NCBI GenBank assembly: GCA_016935665.1
Contig: JAFGQN010000194.1
Coordinates: 1 to 44,072, forward strand
Direction of reading: 5' to 3'
Source: Deltaproteobacteria bacterium
GTDB taxonomy: Bacteria; Myxococcota_A; Polyangia; JAAYKL01
Length of the DNA stretch: 44,072 nucleotides
Under the pieces are notes generated by a model that saw nothing but the letters and a program-made list of their open reading frames with translations, ran no database searches and had not been told where the DNA came from. Of the stretch, positions 8,169 through 17,417 are shown in pieces (position 1 is the first letter of the stretch; each line of letters opens with the position of its first letter). The translations under genes and the position numbers were made by a program.

Positions 8169-9443
8169 TTATTTCATCGCGGCCAGATGGGAATCTCTTT
8201 TCTGTATGCATTCTTTGGATGCATATGGGATGTCACCAATGGCGGATAAAACGGTTTCGATGCCTTCCCGGTCGCCGCTGTCTTTCATGAAATCAATTTT
8301 GTAGAGCAGTTCCTCACAGAGTTTGTCAGCGGCTTCGGACGCCAGCACTTTGTTGAAGTAGCTGCTTTTTTCGTGCACTTTGGAAAGTTCACTCACCGCC
8401 AGTGTCCAGTCTTCCTCGGCCATGGCTTCCTTTGCGGCTTCGAGAGATGTCTTGGCTTCCAGCTCCAACATGGCCTTTTGTTTCAATTCTCTGGCCTTTA
8501 AGGTGCCAAATCCCATGCCCTGCGCTTTGGCAAACAGCTTGGCCGCCTGCTCCCAATGTTGGGCTTTAAGCTCGGATTCGCCATCGGCCAGAACCTGGTT
8601 GTATTCGTTGAGGCGCACCATGACTTCGGCATCGTCGGGGTTGAGGTCCCGAAAGTATTTGAGTCCCACCAGGGTCACACCCATCAGCAGCAGAATGGCG
8701 ATGATGCCAACGGCCCAGATGGTTCGGCTTTTCGAAGCGTTTTCCGCCTGCCATTCTTCGAGATTGGAAGATTCCACATCGAACGGCTCTCCCGGAGCCA
8801 CATAGCGAAAATGGGTATTGCCAAATTCCACCACATCACCGGAGCGGAGCAGGTAATCATCTCTTTTGTTCCCGTTGACATACAAACCGTTGCTGCTGTC
8901 CAGATCGGATACCACCCAGTTATCGCCCGAGCCTTCAAGTCTGGCGTGCGCTCTGGAAATGGACGGGTCCTGGAGGAACATGTTGGCTCTGTCGCCCCGT
9001 CCGATAATATAGAGTTGATCCGTCAGGGCCAGCTCCATGCCCACATCCTCGCCTTCGACCATGACCAGGCGCGCGTAGGGCGTCACTTTTCCAACGCCGG
9101 TATCCACTTTGGGATCCACCTGTTTGCCAAATGGAACGGCGGAGTAGTCTTTTTCGCTGATGGAAATGCGATAATCGCCAATCTGGATGCGATCTTCGGG
9201 AATGACTTCCTTTTGCGCGCCCTGCGGCATGATATTGGCGCCGATTTTAATGCCATTGCGGCTGCCCACATCCTGAATGTAAAAGCTGCCGTGTTCCTTT
9301 GACAAAATGGCATGCTGGCGGGACACATTCCGGTCGGTGAGTCGGATCACATTTCCATCCTGTCGACCAATGGAAAATTGATCCCGAATAAAGGGAATAA
9401 TGGTGGTTTTTCCATCGTCGTCGCAAATGACGATTTTATACAT
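8169..9443 (-). CDS. Double FHA-domain membrane protein with TPR-like C-terminus
   Basis: A 424-aa protein with two phosphothreonine-binding FHA domains. FHA1 covers about 1-100 with GR at 26-27, SRQH at 41-44 and GSRNG at 60-64. FHA2 covers about 122-215 with IGRGD at 147-151, SRAHARL at 163-169 and SSNG at 183-186. One membrane helix is seen at 241-263. The remaining 160 residues are Ala/Glu/Lys-rich helices that look like TPR-type repeats and would lie on the other side of the membrane. Such proteins commonly read Ser/Thr kinase signals or recruit partners to type III/VI-like complexes. No kinase gene is adjacent. It converges on dinB with a 33-nt gap. Confidence 0.88.
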   Translation of the reverse strand: MYKIVICDDDGKTTIIPFIRDQFSIGRQDGNVIRLTDRNVSRQHAILSKEHGSFYIQDVGSRNGIKIGANIMPQGAQKEVIPEDRIQIGDYRISISEKDYSAVPFGKQVDPKVDTGVGKVTPYARLVMVEGEDVGMELALTDQLYIIGRGDRANMFLQDPSISRAHARLEGSGDNWVVSDLDSSNGLYVNGNKRDDYLLRSGDVVEFGNTHFRYVAPGEPFDVESSNLEEWQAENASKSRTIWAVGIIAILLLMGVTLVGLKYFRDLNPDDAEVMVRLNEYNQVLADGESELKAQHWEQAAKLFAKAQGMGFGTLKARELKQKAMLELEAKTSLEAAKEAMAEEDWTLAVSELSKVHEKSSYFNKVLASEAADKLCEELLYKIDFMKDSGDREGIETVLSAIGDIPYASKECIQKRDSHLAAMK

Positions 9444-9706
9444 AGGGCAAACTCTTTAATTCAGTTGGTGCATGACGCCACGTCATCTGCGTTAGATTAC
9501 AGTTCCATACCGCCTCGTGTCAATGATGGGTTGCCATTACGATGGTGATTTCATCAGCAAATCGCTGATTTTCGAAGCATCTATGCCGATAGGTCGACGT
9601 ATTTTTTTAAAGGTGTGCCCGATTCGATTGGTGAAATCGGCCACCTGGACTATTGAAAAACTCAAAAATATTGACCCGGCAATCCCTCTCGCGCAAAATT
9701 ATTCAA

Positions 9707-10705
9707 ATGTTGAAAAATAAAAAAATACTGATCACTGGCGGCGCTGGTTTTATTGGCACCAGAATTGTTGAACAGCTTATTGATGACAACCGGATTACCG
9801 TGCTCGATATTCTGCACCGGGATGCGCTGACGCATACACCCTTGATGCGGCATCCCAATCTGACCTTTGTCAAAGGGGACATTCGGGATGCGGCGCTTGT
9901 AAGGGAAGTGGCGCAGGATAAAACCCACATTATCCACCTGGCTTCCATTGCCGGGGTGGATACGGTCATGAACAATCCCGTTTTAACGATGGAAGTGACC
10001 ATCAAGGGGACGTTCAATATCCTGGAGGCGGCGTTGCAGGTGAAAGGGCTGGAGCGGTTTGTAGATATATCTACTTCAGAAGTGTTTGGCAGTTACGCGT
10101 TTCGGGTCAATGAGCAGGATGTAACCTCCCTTGGCGCAGTGGGGCAGGCGCGCTGGACGTATGCGGTGTCCAAGCTGGCGACGGAACATCTCGCGCATGT
10201 GATGTATCAGAAGCGTGATATACCTGCTGTGACGGTGCGTCCGTTTAATGTGTTTGGCCCCGGACAGGTGGGCGAGGGGGCCATCCATCATTTTGTGGTG
10301 CGTGCGCTTTCGAACGCACCCATTTCGGTGCACAACGACGGCGATCAGATTCGCGCGTGGTGTTACATCGATGATTTCATTGATGGATTGCTGCGAACAC
10401 TGGTCCTTCCGGCTGCGGTGGGGCGGGCGTTTAATATTGGAAATCCCAGAACGGCGCTGACGGTGCACAATCTGGCCGTGCTGGTTGTAAGACTGGCGGA
10501 TTCCAAGTCGGAAATTCAGCATATCGACTGGCCCTACACTGATGTGGAGCTTCGGGTGCCCGATATCAGTGCGGCCAAATCTGTTCTCGATTACCATCCT
10601 CGGTTTGATTTGGAGCGAGGTCTTCTGGAAACCATCGATTGGTATCGACACCGTGCCGTCACTCTGGCGCCTGGGGCTGGCGTCCGGACGGATGCCCCTC
10701 TGTAA
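9707..10705 (+). CDS. NAD-dependent epimerase/dehydratase (extended SDR)
   Basis: A 332-aa extended short-chain dehydrogenase acting on nucleotide sugars. Near the N-terminus GGAGFIG forms the NAD-binding glycine motif. Later come a conserved DIST-SEVFGSY active-site strand, the catalytic YAVSK pair (Tyr/Lys), RPFNVFGPGQ and R-A-W-C-Y-I-D-D-F, all typical for UDP-glucose epimerase / dTDP-glucose or GDP-mannose dehydratase relatives. The precise sugar is not determined. The ATG at 9707 is chosen because the protein then begins directly before the Rossmann strand; an upstream TTG at 9653 in frame is possible. Neither start has a good ribosome site. It lies 29 nt before the TPR gene, and the two may be co-transcribed. 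Confidence 0.88.
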   Translation: MLKNKKILITGGAGFIGTRIVEQLIDDNRITVLDILHRDALTHTPLMRHPNLTFVKGDIRDAALVREVAQDKTHIIHLASIAGVDTVMNNPVLTMEVTIKGTFNILEAALQVKGLERFVDISTSEVFGSYAFRVNEQDVTSLGAVGQARWTYAVSKLATEHLAHVMYQKRDIPAVTVRPFNVFGPGQVGEGAIHHFVVRALSNAPISVHNDGDQIRAWCYIDDFIDGLLRTLVLPAAVGRAFNIGNPRTALTVHNLAVLVVRLADSKSEIQHIDWPYTDVELRVPDISAAKSVLDYHPRFDLERGLLETIDWYRHRAVTLAPGAGVRTDAPL

Positions 10706-10734
10706 TATGTACGGGAGCCTGGAAGGAGCAAGCG

Positions 10735-12015
10735 ATTTCGGACGAGACTGACAAACTGCTGGTGGATTTGGTGGATGACCTCCAATCGGACGACGATGCG
10801 AGGCAGTTGCGTGCGGTCGAGGCTCTTGGCCAAATGCCTCCAAAGACCGTGGGGGAAGCGCTGATAACGTTGATGCAGCAGGACATTTCAATGAATACAT
10901 CCAACCGATGTATGGCCCTGTTGGAAAAGCTGGGGATTTGCGTTTCGTTGACCACGCTGCGCCAGGATCACTGGTTTGAACAGTTGCAGCAGAGCGGAGA
11001 TGCCACCAACATGGCGCTGGTGACCCGTATCGTGGGGAAACGCTATTTGGCGTATTCCATTTTGCTGGGAATTCAGATTGAGCAATTGCACATCAACGAG
11101 CGCAATCCGGACCTGACAATGGTAAACTTCACCACGGATACCGAGATGGTTCAAAAGCTGCCGTTGAGTCAGTTTTGCATGCAGGTGACCAGTGTGTTGC
11201 TGAGCATCGGAATTCACAGTGAGCACAAAGCGGTGAATCCCATGACGGAGGCGCAGGCGTTGGCTATTTGTGGGGAGATGCCGCTGCTGGTGGCGCCCCT
11301 GTTCGATATTTTTCCAACCCATGTGAGTGCCATCCAATTGGATGATCGATTTTTGGGGATGGTGTGCCTTGATACTCCCAAAGGTCATGCGTATCTGAAA
11401 ATAGACGAGTTTCACAAGCTGGTTCTGCAACTGCTGCAGCTGGACATGTATCGGTTTGGCGGTGAAAATCTGTTTGAGGACCTGGATACCCGGGCCGCAG
11501 CGAAAGCGTATCGCAAGCGGAATTTCGAAGAGGTTGCGACATTGCTCGAAACCTGGCCGGCAGTGCTTTCCACCATGTTAAAATCACCGGCCCAGAAAAA
11601 TCTGACTGCTGAACAGCTGGAAAAAATTGCCGAAGGCTGTCAGCTGCTCTCGGGCGCATATTTGCATACGGGGCAAACTGCGTGGGCGGAGGAGGTGATT
11701 CGGCTGGGTATTCGATACGTCAGCGATACCCCCCATGCCTGGTCCCTGTATCTGGAAATGGGGCTGTTGCTGAATGTGGAAAGGCGATATGGGGAGGCCA
11801 TTGGCTTTTTACGTCGTGCCACCGTGTTGTCACCGGAATCCGCGGAAGCCTGGGCCGCCCTTGGAAAGGCGCTTCGGCAGCGCCGCAGGTTGATTGCCGC
11901 ATGGTTTGTTTTGAAGGAAGCACAGCGATTGAAGGCGCCTGGAAAAAAAATCAGGTCAGACCTGCGTTATGTAAAAGAGGCGTTTAAAAAAGCAAAAATC
12001 TCCTGGCCCGGGTGA
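10735..12015 (+). CDS. Unrecognised protein with C-terminal TPR repeats; apparent AUU start
   Basis: A protein of about 426 aa with no enzyme signature I recognise. The N-terminal 60 residues (DLVDDLQSDDDARQLRAVEALGQMPP) look HEAT-like, and the centre (about 100-270) is an unidentified alpha/beta region. The C-terminal third, from about 310, contains TPR-type helices (AWSLYLEMGLLLNVERRYGEAIGFLRRATVLSPESAEAWAALGKALR). No signal peptide or membrane segment is seen. The only strong ribosome site, AAGGAG at 10723-10728, sits 6 nt before an in-frame ATT at 10735. The first in-frame ATG is at 10639, inside the epimerase gene, and has no ribosome site. Next in-frame GTG is at 10762, also unsupported. 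Confidence 0.7.
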   Translation: MSDETDKLLVDLVDDLQSDDDARQLRAVEALGQMPPKTVGEALITLMQQDISMNTSNRCMALLEKLGICVSLTTLRQDHWFEQLQQSGDATNMALVTRIVGKRYLAYSILLGIQIEQLHINERNPDLTMVNFTTDTEMVQKLPLSQFCMQVTSVLLSIGIHSEHKAVNPMTEAQALAICGEMPLLVAPLFDIFPTHVSAIQLDDRFLGMVCLDTPKGHAYLKIDEFHKLVLQLLQLDMYRFGGENLFEDLDTRAAAKAYRKRNFEEVATLLETWPAVLSTMLKSPAQKNLTAEQLEKIAEGCQLLSGAYLHTGQTAWAEEVIRLGIRYVSDTPHAWSLYLEMGLLLNVERRYGEAIGFLRRATVLSPESAEAWAALGKALRQRRRLIAAWFVLKEAQRLKAPGKKIRSDLRYVKEAFKKAKISWPG

Positions 12016-12174
12016 GGGACTGCTTTGGACTGGGAGACGACCTGCGTTAAAATGGCGCAATTGCCTCGAAGCCTCTGTGTGGGCTGGTGATTTTTTTAAT
12101 TCAGTCCTATACTTGAATGATAAGTTGTCGATACGACACAACCCCGTCTGCAACGCCGGGTGGAAAGGGAAATT

Positions 12175-13503
12175 ATGAAAAAAAACTTTGTCCTCGATAC
12201 CAATATCCTGCTGAACGACCCTAATTCGATTTTTGCATTTGAGGAGAATAACGTCATCATTCCCATTTTTGTTCTCGAGGAGGTGGATACGTTCAAAAAG
12301 GACATGTCCGAGCTGGGCAAAAACGCGCGCACCATTTCCCGCGTACTGGATAATCTGCGGGCGCAGGGACGACTGGTGGATGGCGTGCCCATCAATGAGG
12401 GGGAGGGAACGCTGCGGGTGGCCTTTGCCATTAGGGAGCTTTCCGAACAGTTTGCGCTGCTGGGAAATACGGCCGATAGTCGAATTCTGGCGGTGGCCAG
12501 TGAGGTGCAGCGGGAACACCCGGATATGCCGTGTATTTTTGTTACCAAGGATATTAACCTGAGGGTGCGCGGCGCGGCGCTGGGACTGCAGGTGATGGAT
12601 TACATGGCCGACAAGGTTCATGTGGATGAACTCTATAGCGGTCGCTTTGAGCGCACAGTGGCGGACGATCTGTTGCAGCAGCTGTTTTCCCACGGCGAAG
12701 CGGAGAATCCCGCCGGAACCGAAGACGAAGAGAAAATGCCCCCCAACGCCTTTGGTGTGTTGCACGGCGCCTCCGGCAGCGGATCGGCCATCGTTCGGGT
12801 GCAGCCGGATGGAAAAACGCTTAGGACGCTCAAGGGCAGCGGTCCGTCCGTCTGGGGAATTCGCCCGCGCAACAAGGAACAGCATTTCGCCTTTGAGTTG
12901 CTGCTCGACGACAATGTGCGGCTGGTGACTCTGGTGGGCCAGGCCGGTACAGGGAAGACACTGCTGGCGTTGGCGGCAGGGCTGCAGAAGGCGGCGGAAG
13001 AGCAGACGTATCAGAGACTGCTGGTGTCGCGTCCTGTTTTCCCCCTGGGCAAGGATATTGGCTTTTTGCCCGGTGATGTGAACGAAAAGCTGCGGCCCTG
13101 GATGCAGCCGGTTCACGACAATCTGGAATTGCTGCTGGGCATTTCCGGTCGCGAAAAGCGAACCGGGCGCTCCAGTGACGAGCTGTTTGACATGGATATG
13201 GTACACATTGAGCCGCTGACGTATATCCGCGGCCGTTCCATTCCCAGCCAGTTCATTCTGGTGGATGAAGCGCAGAATCTCACCCCCCATGAGGTGAAAA
13301 CCATCATTACGCGGTGTGGCGATGATACCAAGATTGTGCTGACGGGGGACCCCTACCAGATTGACAACCCTTACGTGGACGCCACCAATAACGGTCTGGT
13401 CCATGTGGTGAAGCGCTTTAAGGGGGAAGCCATTGCCGGCCACATCACTCTCTCCAAAGGCGAGCGTTCCGAACTGGCCGAAAGGGCTGCCGAACTGCTG
13501 TAA
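12175..13503 (+). CDS. PIN domain-PhoH family ATPase
   Basis: A 442-aa fusion of an N-terminal PIN-type RNase domain (about 1-140; VLDTNILL and later acidic residues) and a C-terminal PhoH ATPase/helicase domain. Walker A GQAGTGKT is at 255-262 and Walker B VDEAQN at 363-368. The TGDPYQID sensor region follows. This is the PhoH2/YlaK architecture, proposed to be an RNA helicase coupled to an RNase. AAGGGA lies 5 nt before the ATG at 12175; an in-frame GTG at 12160 is possible. The last codon is directly followed by the next gene's GTG, so the extensin-like gene may be co-transcribed. Confidence 0.92.
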   Translation: MKKNFVLDTNILLNDPNSIFAFEENNVIIPIFVLEEVDTFKKDMSELGKNARTISRVLDNLRAQGRLVDGVPINEGEGTLRVAFAIRELSEQFALLGNTADSRILAVASEVQREHPDMPCIFVTKDINLRVRGAALGLQVMDYMADKVHVDELYSGRFERTVADDLLQQLFSHGEAENPAGTEDEEKMPPNAFGVLHGASGSGSAIVRVQPDGKTLRTLKGSGPSVWGIRPRNKEQHFAFELLLDDNVRLVTLVGQAGTGKTLLALAAGLQKAAEEQTYQRLLVSRPVFPLGKDIGFLPGDVNEKLRPWMQPVHDNLELLLGISGREKRTGRSSDELFDMDMVHIEPLTYIRGRSIPSQFILVDEAQNLTPHEVKTIITRCGDDTKIVLTGDPYQIDNPYVDATNNGLVHVVKRFKGEAIAGHITLSKGERSELAERAAELL

Positions 13504-14553
13504 GTGACGCGTATCTGCATGAAATTCTTTCCCCCGACGTTGGTGTTGCTCCTGCTGTTTGGCTGTGCGGTGGGTTATGGTGGCGAATCTCCACGGTTAG
13601 AGTCTCCTCGTTCATCAGCCAGGGGCGAGACGACCGTGTCGATTGACAGCGAGCAATCCCATGTGCTGGAGGATGCCCTCTCCGACAACCCCGTACCCGA
13701 CGATGGAGATGACGGGGATGTTAAGGAAACGGCATCGGCGCTACAGGTCGATGAGATTCGGCCGGACGCCAACGGATTGCAGGATTTGATTCGTAGTCTG
13801 CAGCACCCGATGTCTAAAGGGGAGACAGCGGAAACAGCGACCCCCACTTTTGAGGAAGCGCCTTTTTCAACGAGAATATCCACATCGTTTTCAGATGTAA
13901 CAGTGCCGTCGGCCAATAAAATCTGGCAAATGAGTGACCCTCAGTGCATGCGTGTATTAAAGGACGCCGGCATTCGCACCCATACGCCGTCATTTCCCAC
14001 GCCGTTTGTGCGAACGCCGCTGCTGCTGGATAGTCCGGTGGAGGGCGTGGTAATTGATTCCAAATGGCCTCAAAAAAGCAAGCGTCGCGTTATGGATTGC
14101 CGACTCATAGTGTCGCTGATTCAGCTGGCCCGGCGGGCCAGGGCGGAAGGGGTGGTGAAAATCGAGTACTATTCCACCTGGCGTCCCATTACCACGGCGG
14201 ACAACTGCAAAAAAGGTCGCAAGGGAAGCAATTGCCGCAAGGTATTTGAACAAGCGAAAAAGGGGCAGTTGCCCAGTCAGCATTCCAGGGCCACGGCCAT
14301 TGATATTCGCTGGTTTACATTTGAGAGCGGTGCGGTGGTGGATGTCCTCGAACACTACGAAAAGCATTTTCATGCCCCCCCGTGTGATGACCGGCCCGAT
14401 ACGTGGGAAGGCCGGTTTTTACAGCACCTGGCCTGTGCGCTGCATCGGGATCGAGTATTCAATGTCATGTTGACGCCCAATGCCGACAGGGATCACGTGA
14501 ATCATTTTCATTTTGATATTACACCCAACGTGAAATGGTACATCATCAGGTAA
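13504..14553 (+). CDS. Extensin-like (LAS-type peptidase fold) lipoprotein
   Basis: A 349-aa protein with a lipoprotein signal (LLLLFGC, Cys21), a disordered acidic linker (about 30-130), and a C-terminal extensin-family domain. It has the D-Ala-D-Ala peptidase-like zinc pattern: SQHSRATAIDI (His260, Asp267) and DHVNHFHFDI (His334, His336). Bacterial extensin-like proteins are thought to act on peptidoglycan peptides, though activity is mostly unproven. Cys198, Cys234 and Cys243 may form disulfides in the periplasm. The GTG at 13504 follows the PhoH stop directly; an ATG at 13519 is equally possible, and neither has a clear ribosome site. Confidence 0.82.
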   Translation: MTRICMKFFPPTLVLLLLFGCAVGYGGESPRLESPRSSARGETTVSIDSEQSHVLEDALSDNPVPDDGDDGDVKETASALQVDEIRPDANGLQDLIRSLQHPMSKGETAETATPTFEEAPFSTRISTSFSDVTVPSANKIWQMSDPQCMRVLKDAGIRTHTPSFPTPFVRTPLLLDSPVEGVVIDSKWPQKSKRRVMDCRLIVSLIQLARRARAEGVVKIEYYSTWRPITTADNCKKGRKGSNCRKVFEQAKKGQLPSQHSRATAIDIRWFTFESGAVVDVLEHYEKHFHAPPCDDRPDTWEGRFLQHLACALHRDRVFNVMLTPNADRDHVNHFHFDITPNVKWYIIR

Positions 14554-14567
14554 ACGCGGCGTGCTTC

Positions 14568-15122
14568 CTATGGCAACGATGTGAAGGAGGCATTGCGCTC
14601 GTGGTTGAGCAACCATTTTTTCATGCCCCTGGGGCCGGACCAGCCGCCGAGGGCGCCGCTTTTAGGCAATACGCGATGGCAGGGAATGATAATGGGGATT
14701 TGATTTTTCGCCATCCAGCTGCCAATGGCGCGGGCCGAATTGGGACGGGCCAGCTGAAAAGCCAATTCTCCGTATGTGACAGTGTGTCCACTGGGAACCA
14801 TCATCAGTTGCTGGTACACCTGATTGCCAAACGGGGTGCACCACGCCATGTCGATGGGGGGCAACAGGGGCAGTGGCTGTCCCGATAAATAGGCAGTGAG
14901 CCATTGCCGGGTCATATGGAGCCATTTTTCCTGTTGGTGCGGGTGCGGGTCGTGATGCTGGCGAGGAAGAATGGTCTCTGCCTCAATAACGTGATGCGCT
15001 TCGGCCTGCTCCGGAAAGCGAAGGGACCGAAGCCCCAGCGGCGTCGCTGAGATATGGAACGCGCCCAGGACGGAGTGAACACTGCATTCAATAGTGTTTT
15101 GATTTTGTGTGTGACGTTTCAT
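14568..15122 (-). CDS. ogt: Methylated-DNA--protein-cysteine methyltransferase
   Basis: A 184-aa suicidal DNA repair protein that removes alkyl groups from O6-alkylguanine. The acceptor motif IPCHRV places the nucleophile at Cys148. The helix-turn-helix part (TVTYGELAFQLARPNSARAIGSWMAKN, with the Arg finger in ARAIG) precedes it, and GGWSGPRGMKKWLL follows it, as in Ogt/AdaB. The N-terminal RNase-H-like part is short and divergent. It lies 48 nt downstream of the LysR gene on the same strand, so the two may share a transcript. A regulatory link to alkylation stress is not evident. Confidence 0.93.
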   Translation of the reverse strand: MKRHTQNQNTIECSVHSVLGAFHISATPLGLRSLRFPEQAEAHHVIEAETILPRQHHDPHPHQQEKWLHMTRQWLTAYLSGQPLPLLPPIDMAWCTPFGNQVYQQLMMVPSGHTVTYGELAFQLARPNSARAIGSWMAKNQIPIIIPCHRVLPKSGALGGWSGPRGMKKWLLNHERNASFTSLP

Positions 15123-15170
15123 GGCGCATCCAACACGGAGAATATGGTGCCGGTGGCAGATGCTGTCATC

Positions 15171-16034
15171 CTATTTAATGTATTTAATGAGCTTTGCAAA
15201 ATAGGGCGGCATTTCGTGCCGGGGGTACCAGGCCAGAGCGAACTCCAGTTCCAGCTGGTTTCCTTCCATCAGGTCGATGACCTGTTTGGCGCGAAACAGC
15301 GGTTCGGCGAATTTGCGCGTGAGCACGGAATACCCCAGTCCTTTAGCAATGAGCGATGCCAGGGCGTCAATATTATTCGCCAAATGACGTTCCCTGATGC
15401 ATTTTTCGAAGAGACCGAATTTTTTAAGAAACTTAAACGTGGCTTTATCACTGGCGTTAAAGTCGACAATGCGCTCTGTGGACACAATGTCTTCGATGTC
15501 GCGTTCGTGCCAGCTGGCGGGGCCCACCAGAATATATGACGATGGCGCCAGCAGTTTGGAATCCAGCTCATTGACCACCTCACTGCGGCTGAGAACCGCC
15601 AACTGCGCCTCGCCGGATTTAAGTTGTTTGAGTGAGGATTCATCGTCGTTCAGGTTAAATGTAAACGTGACATTGGGGTGCGCAGAAATGATTCTGACGG
15701 CGCCCGGTATAATCCGTGAGCGCATAATGCTCGATGGTCCGCAGATATTTATCCGGACCGTTGCCTCATCGGATTTGTTGTGAAGGAAAGAAAGGAGTTG
15801 GCCTTCCAGGTCCCTGGCGCTCTGGCAGTAGCGATGCAGCGCCTCGCCTTCGGGTGTGGGATGCATCCCTTTACGGGACCTCGTAAACAGGGTGGTTCCC
15901 AACTGCCGTTCCAACGCCCGAATGCGTTGCGTGACTCCCGTCTGAGTCAGTCCGATTTCCCGTGCGGCTCCATGTACAGTGGAATGCCGAATCACGGCCA
16001 TAAATGCTTCAAGTCCAGGATGAAGTAAACTCAT
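15171..16034 (-). CDS. LysR-family transcriptional regulator (ArgP-like)
   Basis: A 287-aa LTTR. The winged helix-turn-helix is at about 5-65 (GAAREIGLTQTGVTQRIRALERQLGTTLFTR). The substrate-binding domain runs from about 90 to the end. VTQRIRALE is closer to the ArgP/IciA branch than to the usual VS-x-x-I-x-x-LE. It is divergent from carA, 255 nt away. On its own strand TTGATA and TATATT, about 15 nt apart, lie close upstream of the ATG and overlap the palindrome-like ATAGATTTACTAT, which could serve autoregulation. A role in carAB control is possible from position alone. Confidence 0.9.
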   Translation of the reverse strand: MSLLHPGLEAFMAVIRHSTVHGAAREIGLTQTGVTQRIRALERQLGTTLFTRSRKGMHPTPEGEALHRYCQSARDLEGQLLSFLHNKSDEATVRINICGPSSIMRSRIIPGAVRIISAHPNVTFTFNLNDDESSLKQLKSGEAQLAVLSRSEVVNELDSKLLAPSSYILVGPASWHERDIEDIVSTERIVDFNASDKATFKFLKKFGLFEKCIRERHLANNIDALASLIAKGLGYSVLTRKFAEPLFRAKQVIDLMEGNQLELEFALAWYPRHEMPPYFAKLIKYIK

Positions 16035-16289
16035 AGTTGCTCATCAATATAGTAAATCTATGAATTTATCAATCTCCGTGTTTTGCGGGTACTGATGGTG
16101 AGGTTGGAAACGGTATTCGAACGCCTGATAACACAAATAATCCACTTTTTACCGTATACATATGAGTGGAGCGTTGCTATACAGTTTCCTGATTTTCGCC
16201 GCTTCCCGCCTGAAAATGGGAGTGAAACAAATCACATAATAATGTAACAGTTTGGAATTAATGGCGTTTCAAGCGAGGTAAATCACACA

Positions 16290-17417
16290 ATGACGTTAAG
16301 GAAGATAAAGTTAGTACTTGAAGATGGTACCACGTTCCAGGGAACGAGCTTTGGTGCCGTGTCCAGTATTGCAGGCGAAGTTGTTTTCAACACCGGCATG
16401 ATGGGATATCCGGAAACCCTCACCGATCCCTCTTACACAGGACAGATTCTCACGATGACATTTCCTTTGATAGGAAATTACGGCGTGCCCGAGTTTAAGC
16501 TTGATGAAAGCGGATTGCCCGTGGGATTCGAATCAGACGGTATCAAAATTGCCGGTCTGGTGGTGAGCGAATATTCACCCAATCACAGTCATTATCTGGC
16601 CGTTCAGTCCCTTGGCGAGTGGATGGAAAAAGCGGGCGTTCCTGGGATTGCGGGAATCGATACGCGCGCACTGACAGTGATGTTGCGGGAAAAGGGCAGC
16701 ATGCTGGGTAAAATTATTGTGGACGATGAAGATATTCCGTTCTTCGATCCGATGGCCACGGATTTGGTGGCGTCGGTATCTCCCAATGAAGTTTGCAATG
16801 TGGGCACACACAAAGATGGCCAGCCCACGGTTGTCCTTGTCGATTGCGGTTGCAAGACCAGCATCACCCGGTCTCTGGTAAAACGCGGCTTAAATGTGGT
16901 GCAGGTGCCGCACGACGAGTATTTTTTTAATTCCGATTTTGATGGCATTTTCATCTCCAATGGTCCCGGCGATCCACAGATGTGTAAAAAAACGGTGACG
17001 CACATTGAAAACGCCCTGGCGCTGGGGAAACCCATATTGGGCATTTGCCTGGGCAATCAGATTCTCTCCATGGCCGCCGGCGCCGATACCTACAAACTCA
17101 AATTTGGACATCGTGGTCAGAATCAGCCCTGTATTGAGATGGCGCTCAACGACGAGGGCGAGACCGTCCAGACCAAACGCTGCGTGATCACTTCTCAAAA
17201 CCACGGGTACGCCGTGAAGGCGGAACACCTTTCGGGAGATTGGCATGTGTGGTTCACCAATGCCAATGACGGCACCGTGGAAGGTATTAAACATAAATCC
17301 AAACCATTCTGGGGTGTGCAGTTCCATCCCGAAGCCAACCCTGGCCCCACGGATACAGCCTGGATATTCGACCTGTTTGCCGATGCTGTGAAAGAATCGA
17401 AAGGAGGCGCCAAATGA
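16290..17417 (+). CDS. carA: Carbamoyl-phosphate synthase small subunit
   Basis: A 375-aa glutamine amidotransferase subunit that supplies ammonia to CarB for carbamoyl phosphate, the precursor of pyrimidines and arginine. The N-terminal CarA domain (LEDGTTFQG, GEVVFNTGMMGYPETLTDPSY) is intact. In the class I GATase domain the nucleophile is Cys253 (LGICLGNQ), with the His and Glu of GVQFHPEANPGP near the C-terminus. GAGG lies about 11 nt before the ATG. The last four bases overlap the carB start (ATGA), so translation is coupled. Confidence 0.98.
   Translation: MTLRKIKLVLEDGTTFQGTSFGAVSSIAGEVVFNTGMMGYPETLTDPSYTGQILTMTFPLIGNYGVPEFKLDESGLPVGFESDGIKIAGLVVSEYSPNHSHYLAVQSLGEWMEKAGVPGIAGIDTRALTVMLREKGSMLGKIIVDDEDIPFFDPMATDLVASVSPNEVCNVGTHKDGQPTVVLVDCGCKTSITRSLVKRGLNVVQVPHDEYFFNSDFDGIFISNGPGDPQMCKKTVTHIENALALGKPILGICLGNQILSMAAGADTYKLKFGHRGQNQPCIEMALNDEGETVQTKRCVITSQNHGYAVKAEHLSGDWHVWFTNANDGTVEGIKHKSKPFWGVQFHPEANPGPTDTAWIFDLFADAVKESKGGAK

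Noticed and set aside
11956-13443. A 495-codon open frame on the minus strand opposite the PhoH gene
   Set aside because: The plus strand encodes a complete PIN-PhoH protein with Walker motifs. The opposite frame has His/Gln/Arg-rich composition typical of shadow frames.
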